Assembly: GCA_944470555.2 (NCBI GenBank)
Contig: OX104130.1
Location: forward strand, 64,423,160-64,487,159
From: Heterobilharzia americana
Lineage: Eukaryota; Platyhelminthes; Trematoda; Strigeidida; Schistosomatidae
DNA: 64,000 nt
Direction of reading: 5' to 3'
Both the position numbers and the translations under genes were made by a program. Positions 37,615 to 46,284 of the stretch are shown in pieces. Below the pieces are notes generated by a model. That model was given only the letters and a program-made list of their open reading frames with translations, did not search any database and was not told where the DNA came from. Each line of letters opens with the position of its first letter. Positions within the stretch are counted from its first letter, which is position 1.

Positions 37615-38489
37615 AAAGTCCCAGTATTGAAAGTAGAACTTTACATTAACATATCACGACAAGGTATCATCGCTGCCACTATTTCAGTCTCTGAGGGAAA
37701 AATATTCTGTTAAACAACATCCTTATAGACTATTTAGCTGTTGAATATTAAGTGGAAAAGCACAAAGTATCGTGTGAAATAATAAAATCTTGCTGTAAGT
37801 ACAGTATAATCAAGGTGAGAATGGCTAGAAAGTGAACACAGTCTGTCAATCATGCCAGTGAATAGAAGAAAGAAGCGTGTGTAGTAATTCGCCTTCAGTT
37901 GAGAAGCATATCCGTTATTGGCGCCTTCATTTTATCAAATGTAGTCATCATTGCCATCAGCTTCATCACTTACGCATTTATAAAAATCTTTTTTCGTCAA
38001 ATATTGGATGCAACATAATTCTCACACAAGTAAAGTATATTACGTTGTATGAAAAATACTAAATACCTGAAGAAAAAATATAAATGACAGAATCAACCGG
38101 AAATAATACTGAGGTATTATTATTATAGCCACACATTAAGAAATCCAAGTCTCCAGTTATCTTTTCCTGTCTTGTTTCACTTATAATCAGATAAGAGTGT
38201 CTTTCTAGTTACAGCTACTTTCTTCCCTTTCCAGTTGTTTTTTGTTTTTAGCTTCCTCTTTCCTCAAACCAAACAGTAAAGGATCCAGAGTTCTATCGTA
38301 TGTGTTTTTGCTTCAGAATGTTGACTTCATTGCTTAAAACAAAAAAGATAGAGTGATTAAATCAGTGAAGGAGAGAAGGGGAATCAAAGTTTATCGAAAA
38401 ATTTGGTGAGGAAAGTGTTATATACAAAGACTGAAGTGATTTCAGTGTTTGTAGTTGCTTAGAAATACAGACTTCCGGATAGAGTCCAT

Positions 38490-38491
<2 letters not shown>

Positions 38492-38551
<60 letters not shown>
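38492..38551. repeat. (TA)n microsatellite
   Basis: About 60 bp of pure TA. Confidence 0.95.
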
Positions 38552-38554
<3 letters not shown>

Positions 38555-38749
38555 TTCGTGAATTCTTTTCAAAATTGTTTACTAAGACAGAAAACAGTAG
38601 ACAGAACTTGAATATCGCAACTGTGATCTTGCATAGTATAGACATTGGGAAATGATTTCAAGTATAAATATTACATATCAAATTAGTGTTCATTTCTTAC
38701 AATCTTATGGAATGGTGTTTCACAACTTTCTTCATTTTTTCCTAACTAG

Positions 38750-38852
38750 AGAGCTCTGGGAATTTAATGTAGCTGTGGGAGACAGGAAGAAATATATCCC
38801 GCCTGGTTTTTATTCAAAAACAGATTATTCAGGTCCTACAAATAATAAATAT
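38750..38852 (+). CDS. Candidate internal coding exon, product unknown
   Basis: Acceptor ttcattttttcctaactag at 38731-38749 and a consensus donor, gtaagt, at 38853. The 103-nt exon is open, reading ELWEFNVAVGDRKKYIPPGF then YSKTDYSGPTNNKY, with one nucleotide at its start completing a codon and the end in phase 0. Both splice signals are among the best in the window and the sequence is protein-like (W, PPG, tyrosine-rich). I do not recognise the family; neighbouring exons were not found. Confidence 0.42.
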
Positions 38853-38894
38853 GTAAGTAGCGTATTAGAACATATTATGGTGCCTTTTTAGGTG

Positions 38895-39885
38895 GTCCGG
38901 ATGTTTGAATATCTGCCATATGTACAGTAAAATGCTATGAAGTACATATGTCCAAATGTAATGGAGGTACTTGATACACATACTTTAATCAAATCTCAAT
39001 CCGAATAGGCTGTTACTTGGCGCCATACATAAACAATTTGGGTAGTGACATGTCATAAGCAGACTGGTATAACGCTTGGTCCTGTTCTATACTATTCTAA
39101 TTCACATATAGCCTTTATATTTTAGGTACACAGGGATCTTTCGTGCAGCGTTGACTTCAATAAGTTTCAAAAAGAAAGAAGCTAATTGTTCAGTGTGAAA
39201 GAAGGGATATGTCTAGAAAGACTAAATTGTATCAAGCTTGACAGAGCGTAACGAAGAAAATTAGCTTTCTTATTTTTAACAATATAATTCAATGCTTGTT
39301 AAATATACTCCTTGACTTTGTTAAATGGTGCAATGACAGACTATGTTTAAATGGACGGGAAACAACTTTTCATTCTCATTAGAACCACATCCTGTGTTTA
39401 GATCACTCTTATCTGCATGGTAAGATCTACAAATCATTGTGAGTCCTCGCTACTCATATTATTCAGTACTACATTTCTTTAGTTCGTAACACTTGTATCA
39501 GAGATTACACGTGTTCTTGGCTGGATGAATAAAATAGTTAGGCAGTTGAAAAACATCTCAGCCATCAGAAATGTCAACATGGACTGTGTGATTTGTAATT
39601 AATTTGAAAACTTATCATCCTATTCCATTCCCAAGTAATTCTTGAGCTACGTTTTTTAATAACATAGACAAGGCAATAAGAATGATCTTATATTCTCGTG
39701 TGTTATGATATCAGTTGGCCATCAATAAAGTATATACAAAGAATGTTATGACAGATATACACATTCAGAATCATAAACTGTCTTAAATTTGTCCGATTTT
39801 CTTTTCAAGAAATGCAGTCACACGGTTTTCCGGTAGGAAATAACAAATTTGACTCGGTACATTTTTACATTGACTATGGTTATGG
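38895..39885. other. Non-coding stretch
   Basis: No feature supported. Confidence 0.45.
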
Positions 39886-39889
39886 ATGA

Positions 39890-40035
39890 CTTTAAAGATC
39901 ATCCTAGCAACTGATAAGACAGCCAATTACATTTTTTTATTCTATGGAAAAGTACTTTTCCGGGCGAAATACCGTGGTTTGTTTGGTCATTTCAGTAGTT
40001 GGTAGGATGGCCTTTAAAGTCAATCATAGTTACAC
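39890..40035. repeat. MITE-like repeat with inverted ends
   Basis: The left end (atgactttaaagatcatcct) and right end (aggatggcctttaaagtcaa) are imperfect inverted copies. The interior shares agccaattacattttt with 10809-10925. Non-coding, about 145 bp. Confidence 0.5.
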
Positions 40036-40039
40036 TACA

Positions 40040-41095
40040 TATGTAAAAGCATATATCACCATTGGTTCACATTTAGATTTATTGATGGGATAGTTGTCCT
40101 ACATAGTCTGGAAGTAAAGTCTCTGCTGTCCGAACTAAGTGATACTCTTTAGAGTCTTCGAGGAGATGTGAGTTACCTTAAGGACACAGAGAGTTTATAG
40201 AGAGACAAGTAAACAAGGTTCGCTACTTCGGGTTAGTTGGTTTTTAGCACCTAGCGTAAAACGACTCATTACGTTCTCGCGTTATATACTATAATAGCTA
40301 CACTTTGAAATTAGATGGACAACCTTCAGTTAAGACATGTTACTTATCAGCTTTAGTAGTTTCTCTCTATTGACCGACTCGTAACGAGGCTTGTCTCAAT
40401 ATAATTCAAAAGTCATTGATATAAATGAACTTGAAACATTCTGAAATGTTCTGATATATTACAACCATTGTTCTCTAATTCTTTCCTCAGACGGTATATG
40501 TTATTCACCTACTCAGAAAGAAGATTGCTCCATATAGTTTCACAATTCAACATACGATTAAGTCAGTTTAGTTATGAATAAAGTTGTCAAGTTGATGTTT
40601 AAATGAATCTGAGAAGAAAATGTATGGGTTTCAGCATGAAACTCAAAACTCTTGACACGATAGCAAGCTCCGTAACTTGAGGATTTTCAATGCAAAGATG
40701 ATAACGACAGCTAAGAAATACTCACTTGCCATCCAGTCAACATGATAAAGTTTTCCGAAACTAAAAAGTTTTGCTGTCAGTCAATTATTTTATGTTCATT
40801 TTAATCATAGTAAATTTTAGTGATGTAAAGGAGACGCAAACGACAACCACTTCAGTTAGTTTGATGTTGTTTGCATTGTAGCAGAAACTATCTTGAGATT
40901 TATATCGTACGAGAGAGAACTATGTATATGCATCTGAAGAATCCAAGTGAATGGTTGCATTTTTACAAGTGTTTGTAAGAAATACGAAGTGCAATTTATG
41001 CACCAAAAAAATATGTATCTGCCATTACAGGATATTTCGAAACATACAATTCAACTTTATTTTAACACCACTTGAACAGATACACTTATATACAT
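40040..41095. other. Non-coding stretch
   Basis: No feature supported. Confidence 0.45.
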
Positions 41096-41099
41096 GTTA

Positions 41100-41300
41100 G
41101 CTGGTTGGAGGCAATCGGCAGGAAGCCCTGGACCTAGGTTTCGTGCTTTTCGGAACTCGTCAGGAAGGCGTATCTGCAACCTCGACGGAACTGATGTCTT
41201 GCCTGAGATTCGAACCCACGTCACCCAGTGTTGTAGTCAGTGACTTTACCACTGAGCTGTTCGGGCAGCGATTGACCTCCTGTAGGACTAGCTTACATGT
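41100..41300 (-). mobile_element. tRNA-derived SINE with hammerhead module (third family)
   Basis: On the minus strand: A box cagctcagtggtaaag, a tRNA-like arm, and a strong B box, gtgggttcgaatctc, at about 41206-41220, then about 40 bp later a hammerhead module at 41125-41169. The tRNA part would resemble a true tRNA gene but lacks a matching acceptor stem. A second, more worn copy is at 61141-61310. Its leader and tail differ from Sm-alpha and from the fold-back family. The frame on the opposite strand (41143-41436) is a shadow. Confidence 0.7.
41125..41169 (-). ncRNA. Hammerhead ribozyme, core intact
   Basis: Read on the minus strand: stem I 5' side GCCUUC; core CUGACGA (41157-41163); helix II GUUC and GCAC around CGAAAA, one mismatch; GAAA (41139-41142); the self-complementary CCUAGG as minimal helix III; cleavage triplet GUC; stem I 3' side CAGGGC. 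All core residues expected of a hammerhead are present. Stem I pairs at five of six positions, with a C-C mismatch next to the core. The other copy has G at that place, which would restore pairing, so the mismatch looks recent. Activity is uncertain. Confidence 0.68.
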
Positions 41301-41302
41301 AT

Positions 41303-41550
41303 TGATTAGTCACGAGAGTGTAACCAATTTCATGTTGTCTAGTTCTGAGTGCAGATCGAATCCTATCGATCATAGTTGCAATGTGGCAACCAAGCTAGGA
41401 AGCTCAGCATCGCGGTGCACAACTAACATCTACTAATGTGTATCACGACACTGAGCCTCCTAGCTTGGTTGCCACATTGCAAATATGATCAATAGGATTC
41501 GGTCTGATCTGAACTAGACAACATGAAATTAGTTGCACTCCCTTGACTAA
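41303..41550. repeat. Imperfect inverted repeat, arms of about 105 bp
   Basis: Arms 41303-41412 and 41446-41550 are reverse complements with scattered mismatches (for example gcaatgtggcaaccaagcta against tagcttggttgccacattgc), with a spacer of about 33 bp. The arm sequence recurs once more at 49550-49650 and in part at 61505-61545. Confidence 0.85.
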
Positions 41551-41593
41551 TCCATATAAATATACAGTTTGGGGTTTGTGGAGATTTTGTTCT

Positions 41594-41850
41594 TAAGGTA
41601 GTATTCATCAAGGACTGACATCAGTTGAAGAACCATTGAATACCTGGAAGTATGAAACTGTGGACTATTGAAATTCAACCCAGCGACTGAATGGAAAGCG
41701 TATTCGCCGCGAGATGTGAAGGCTCTGCTTTCGATCCCTGGTGGTGTCGTGGGTGCGTACTACTGAGAAGCTTTATACTTGGATGAACAAGCTAGTCAAT
41801 GCCCCAAGTTTTCAGCAGTTATTTGTATTAAAATTTAAGCCACTTTTATA
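41594..41850 (+). mobile_element. Chimeric fold-back repeat copy
   Basis: Starts with about 50 bp of the inverted terminus (aaggtagtattcatcaagg), then switches to the body in plus orientation: A-box-like ggaaagcgtattcgccg, B-box-like tttcgatccc, and a hammerhead-like block near 41755-41805 with CUGAGAA in the core. The minus arm has lost most of its length. Confidence 0.5.
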
Positions 41851-41854
41851 GTGG

Positions 41855-42385
41855 GAGAAATTTTGCTGTTCTCCGACTGATCAAAAGGAAGTAAGTGGAG
41901 TACAACTCAAACTTAACATCCAATACTTTAATGTGTAGCGTTCAAGCCGATGAGCGATACTCCCGGGTGTATATAATGACCCTATTATGATGGTGATATC
42001 ATGTTTGCAAACGAAGAGATCTCTCTAGGTGAAATGTGTGTGCTGTATTTAAACATCTAATATTCTTCAATAACAAACTTAGTTTTCAAAAATACTTGAG
42101 ACACATTGCTCAATATTAATTGTAGTCTATCGAATAGTTCTCAAACGTTTTGTAGCTAGTTTCTCAAATTAATAATAACGTAGAATTTAAGAACCGAAAT
42201 GGGAGGTAATTTATTGGATATACGACTCAGTGAGATAGTATTATTTTTCTGGCTGCTAATAATACTGCCTCACTCTATGATATATCTAACAACAAACAGA
42301 CTAACGTAGATTCTCAAATGTTCTGTTAAAAAGCACTCTATGTTCTTCAACCGTATCTCATCAACCTTCGAAGAATTTCTTCTTC
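41855..42385. other. Non-coding stretch
   Basis: No feature supported. Confidence 0.45.
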
Positions 42386-42388
42386 TTC

Positions 42389-43371
42389 TTATTATTATTA
42401 GTCCCTTGAGTTCCTAGTGGAACATAGGGCTTCAGTTGCACGCCTCCAGTAACCTCTGTTCTCTGAGATCTTTTGAACCTGGTCCCACGACAGCCCACAA
42501 CCTCTCATTTCCTCCTCGCACGACCTCCTCCATGTCACCCTCACCTCGGACGTCCAACTCGTCGCTTCCCATCGGGATTCCACTCGAGGGCCTGACGCGT
42601 GATGTCCTCAGTCGGCCTTCTCAGTGCATGGCCAATCCATCTCCACTTCTTCCTGCATATTTGTTGCGTGATAGGTTCTTGGTTGGTTCGTTCCCAGAGT
42701 TCCTTGTTGCTTATTCTTTCTGACCATCTGATCTTCAGTAGCGAGCGTAAGCAGTTGTTGATGAATGTCTGTAGTTTATTGGAAATGCCTTTCGTGACGC
42801 GCCAAGTCTCTGAACCATACAAGAGCACTGACTTGACGTTGGTGTTGAAAATCCGTATCTTGTTTCGCATGCTGAGTGCAGAAGATCTCCACACTGGTTT
42901 CAGGCTAATGAACGCCTATCTTGCTTTTCCGATTCTGACTTTGACGTCCTCGTCCGTCCCGCCACCTGTGGTTGAAACAGTGCTTCCTAGATAAGTGAAG
43001 GAGGTTACTTCCTTCAAGTTTCTCCCGTTGACGGTGATTGGAGTTTGTTGTTGTTGTTGATGGTGGTGGTGAGGTATCTTCATCACTTCTGTCTTCTCTA
43101 TATTCACCTGAAGTCCCGTCTTCGCTGCCTCTCCTCTTCTATCAACTTGTTAGTTTTTGCCTGTAGATCTTCAAGTTTATGTGACATTAGGCACAAGTCA
43201 TCGGCGAAATCCAAGTCTTCTAGGTTCTTTTCCGTCGTCCAGCGTATCCCCCTCTTCTTGCTGCCTACTGTTTGCTGCATGATCCAGTCCACCACAATCA
43301 GGAATATCATGGGGGATAGTAGGCAACCTTGTTTCACTCCTGTCTTCACTTCAAAAGCATCACTGAGCTTC
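42389..43371 (-). mobile_element. RTE-clade copy D, 5'-truncated, best-kept RT C-terminus
   Basis: A minus-strand relic with the 3' tail AATAATAATAAG at the left. From the right: FEVKTGVKQGCLLSPMIF then DFADDLCLMSHKLEDLQAKT (RT motif with the catalytic FADD intact), NIEKTEVMKIP, NLKEVTSFTYLGSTVSTTGG, NTNVKSVLLYGSETWRVTKG, KKWRWIGHALRRPTEDITRQ and the C-terminus WRRATEALCSTRNSRD with its stop at 42398. The frames change several times, so it is inactive, but it is the best guide to the family's true protein. It ends near 43371, without the endonuclease. Confidence 0.85.
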
Positions 43372-43376
43372 TTCAA
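43104..43376 (-). pseudogene. RTE reverse transcriptase fragment with FADD active site
   Basis: A continuous 90-codon frame holds the GVKQGCLLSP motif and the FADD metal-binding motif of the RT palm domain, about 45 residues apart as in other RTE proteins. It leaves frame just after a QRRRDFR stretch. The first residues, MKKLSDA, come from the 5' truncation border. Confidence 0.8.
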
Positions 43377-43379
43377 TAA

Positions 43380-44030
43380 TCATATTCAAAATGTATTATC
43401 TTTAAGTTTTAAAACCGAACAAAGTGTCGGTTTTTCATTAAATTCCAAATATTCGGGAAAATAATAATTTCGAAGTGTTGAAGGTTCACGTGGATAAATT
43501 TTGCTACTATAGTTTTGCATATTAATTAGCCAAAACTAGTAGTGCTACGTGTCACACAGTGTTAAAAACAACGTATCTGTCAACATGATTCATATAGTTG
43601 TTGAGCTGAATTAATGAACATCTGGGTGTATTATATTTAATGTTAAATAGTCAGATACTTAAAAGTAAACACCACAAAGTCAAATGTAACTATGTAACTG
43701 TGTGATCTTTCATATCATCACGCTGAGAAGGAAGATAAATAAATAGAAAAGAAAAACAGTCGTAAACTAGCTGCATTACAAAATATTAAACATACTTAAT
43801 AGCAAGTTTTGTGCTATGATAAAGCTTGGATAGATATATGCCACTGTGAATGATATTTGACCATTACATCAGAGGTAGAAAATCATGGATTCGAAGTAAA
43901 TAAGTTATAGTAGAGTTTTATATTTGGTATTATGTGCATAAAGTCTTAAATGTTTTCTTCTAGTCTTATCTGTGGACAGACGGGTGGAAAACTTTGCGTG
44001 AATAGGATGTTAATCACCTCATAAAATCAC
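43380..44030. other. Non-coding stretch
   Basis: No feature supported. Confidence 0.45.
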
Positions 44031-44039
44031 TCCTGTCAC

Positions 44040-45060
44040 CCGTTTACATGATTTGGGATGTTTGTTCACAAAATTGCCAGTTAGAAGGGTTCGAGGTACA
44101 TCACCAGTTCCACTGACAATATTTAGAGCTTTATGCAATACAGCATAATCGTTTTAAGAATAAAGGGAAAACAATAGAGTAGAACAGGCGAGATGCGGAA
44201 GTTTGTAAACTGCTAAAGGAGACGCTGAGTTATATCAGAAACTCTCAGTTCTAAATAGTAAGTTCGGTGGTAGATTCTTTTGGAAATAAGTAGGACATTA
44301 GAAAACCAGGAAAGGTCGGAAGAAAAACATGCTGAGATAGATCATAACTGTTACATTCTCTGTTACAGAGCCATCAATAAAACAGTAGTCATGAGACTGA
44401 AGCAATTTGCAGATTATGTTCACATCTGAAACAAATATTCATAGTCTAACATTTTAAAGAATTAAGCCTAAAACCATTCATGGTAGACCACTGTTCATTA
44501 GTAGAAAAGAGATGAGTTAGTTGAGAACAATCTGTCAGGTCATCACCATATTTAACGAAACCGATACTAGCTAAAAACGGAATATCATAAAGAAAGAAAA
44601 GGGAGAGGGAAAAGAACAGCACCTTGGGGTACACCAACCCCAGCAAATGGAACATTTCTCTCTGTTAACGGTATATTGCTGCATTTCAGACGGATAGGAA
44701 TGGAACCAGTTAGTAATCTAGGACTCTGAATTTTGCCTGGCTGAATTATTCAAGAAGAGACGTCTTGGGACATGATCAAGAGCTGAAGTATAATCTAAAA
44801 AGGCAAATCTCACATGCTTGACATCTCTATCGAGATAGGATATAAAAATATGGTGGCATTCAAAGCGAATCTTTTGTGTTTGCATGCAAACTAATTAGGA
44901 TCACCAAAAATCCACAATGAAGATTTAAGGACCAGTATGACTAGCTTCTACATTATTCTCAATAACAGGGAAGTAATTGCAGTCGGTTGAAATTTCAAAC
45001 ACTCTCTAGAAGACACAGATAGTTTTAATATCTTTCCAGGTTGTTGGTGAAGTGTTGCCT
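44040..45060 (-). pseudogene. CR1-like non-LTR reverse transcriptase relic
   Basis: Decayed minus-strand coding sequence in several frames. In order: an RPTAITSLLLRIM-like block near 44960, FAFLDYTSALDHVPRRLLL near 44780 (palm motif with catalytic D), ITNWFHSYPS, a GVPQGAVLFPLP-like block near 44620, GFVKYGDDLTDCSQL near 44550 (the active site, YGDD where YADD is usual), WSTMNGFRLNSLKC ending at 44446, and a weak LLYCFPFIL near 44160. This order and spacing fit the CR1/SR1/Perere type and not the RTE copies nearby. Numerous stops and frameshifts; the ends are not defined. Confidence 0.62.
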
Positions 45061-45232
45061 AAAAACGATTGAGTGGAAAAGTTATTCATTGTATAGGGTA
45101 ATATATCAGCACACTTCATGAATAGAAACTTGAAATGCCATTCGGATACAAACTGTGTGAGGAATTCAGTGATTTTGGACAACTAAAATAATCTTTCTCG
45201 TATAACTGGGAGAAGATAGTCTCCATCTGGTG

Positions 45233-45380
45233 ATGGACAGTGGCTAGTAGTGGCATCCAGAACACATGTTTCGCCCAATTCGGGACTCATCAGCTGGATG
45301 TACCTGCCGCATAGTGAGAGATGTTGTTCCCACTAAGACTCAAACTTAGGACCGATCTTCATTTGAACTAGAAGGACAAA
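45233..45380 (-). mobile_element. Sm-alpha-type SINE, ribozyme core intact
   Basis: On the minus strand a B-box-like gtttgagtcttagtgggaac is followed by tacatccagctgatgagtcc and the rest of the hammerhead, ending ccactactagcca. The tRNA-like head is mostly lost. The downstream sequence matches the + strand copies at 615 and 62020. Its ribozyme is the best preserved of six Sm-alpha copies here. Confidence 0.72.
45254..45300 (-). ncRNA. Hammerhead ribozyme (Sm-alpha type), core intact
   Basis: Read on the minus strand: stem I strands CAUCCAG and CUGGAUG, seven perfect pairs; CUGAUGA; helix II GUCC with GGGC, including one G-U pair; GAAA; a minimal helix III made from CAUGUG; and a cleavage triplet, GUU, obeying the NUH rule, with cutting predicted between 45261 and 45260. 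No conserved core base is altered. Schistosome Sm-alpha hammerheads are known to be active, so this copy is a reasonable candidate for an active one. Confidence 0.78.
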
Positions 45381-45918
45381 ATGGGATGACGTTGCTAGAC
45401 GGGTGCTTAAACGACTTATTCAAGGTGTAGACGTCATCACATGCCTATTTACTAAGCCGTTTACTGTTAGTAAAGTCTTTAAAAAGTTTCCACATATTGG
45501 AATAGCTGTTGAATAATGAAAGTTTTTAGCTCTATGGTAGCTTCAGATGTTCAATTTCTAAATTCATGGGATACCTCATCCGTCGAACATCAATCAGCGC
45601 TACCAATTACTCAATATACTCTTTCTTTTTTGCCTCTTAAGTTGAGGAGAAGAAAGAGGATAAAAAAAGTGTAAATAGCTTATATTTGGGGAAATTTGAT
45701 ATAGCATGTCATAGTGTCATCCAAAATATCACTTACCAATTTATTTCTATTTGTGTCTTGTAGTACGGCTCTTAGTTGAAGTATATTGTTAATCGACTAG
45801 TTTATATGTATAGTTTCTGTTATTTTGGTATGCAAAGGCTACTTTTGCGTAGTTTACTATACAATTTGGGTTAAAAATACACAGTGCAATGACACGAAGT
45901 AAGCAGTAGGGTTCTTGT

Positions 45919-46278
45919 GTGAGTTTCACATGTAGTGATATTATTAACGAATATCAAAATCAGTGTGGTATCAAGACGTATTGTGAAATTGATAAGGTTC
46001 TGACGGCCAAGAGTGCTAAGAAAGCCGCAGTCACAAGAAATAAAATCACCATATACTATCAACAGGCAGCCACTTGCTGTATGGCCCTCAAATCCTGTGA
46101 ACAAATCAGAGGAACTAGATCCTTACGGTCCTTTTCATATGACAGAGACCCTAAGTTTGCGTTTGAAGGTGTCAATCAATTTGATCTGTCGTTTGTTCAG
46201 ACTGAGGAATTGGTCAGTGCACTCGTATTCAGGTTTGAAGCTCATCATCTGAGAATCACTGTTCTTGAGATTTGTTGA
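45919..46278 (+). CDS. Long ORF of unclear status
   Basis: 119 codons from ATG to TGA with a lysine-rich stretch, EIDKVLTAKSAKKAAVTRNK. The opposite strand also has partly protein-like frames (one reads EYECTDQFLSLNKRQIKLID), so either strand could hold a decayed coding segment. I recognise neither as a family. An acceptor-like gtttcacatgtag precedes the + frame but has a poor pyrimidine tract. Confidence 0.25.
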   Translation: MSFTCSDIINEYQNQCGIKTYCEIDKVLTAKSAKKAAVTRNKITIYYQQAATCCMALKSCEQIRGTRSLRSFSYDRDPKFAFEGVNQFDLSFVQTEELVSALVFRFEAHHLRITVLEIC

Positions 46279-46284
46279 AGAACT

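Noticed and set aside
41143..41436. 97-codon + strand ORF
   Set aside because: It overlaps the hammerhead, the tRNA-like part and the hairpin arm of repeats, all explained on the minus strand.
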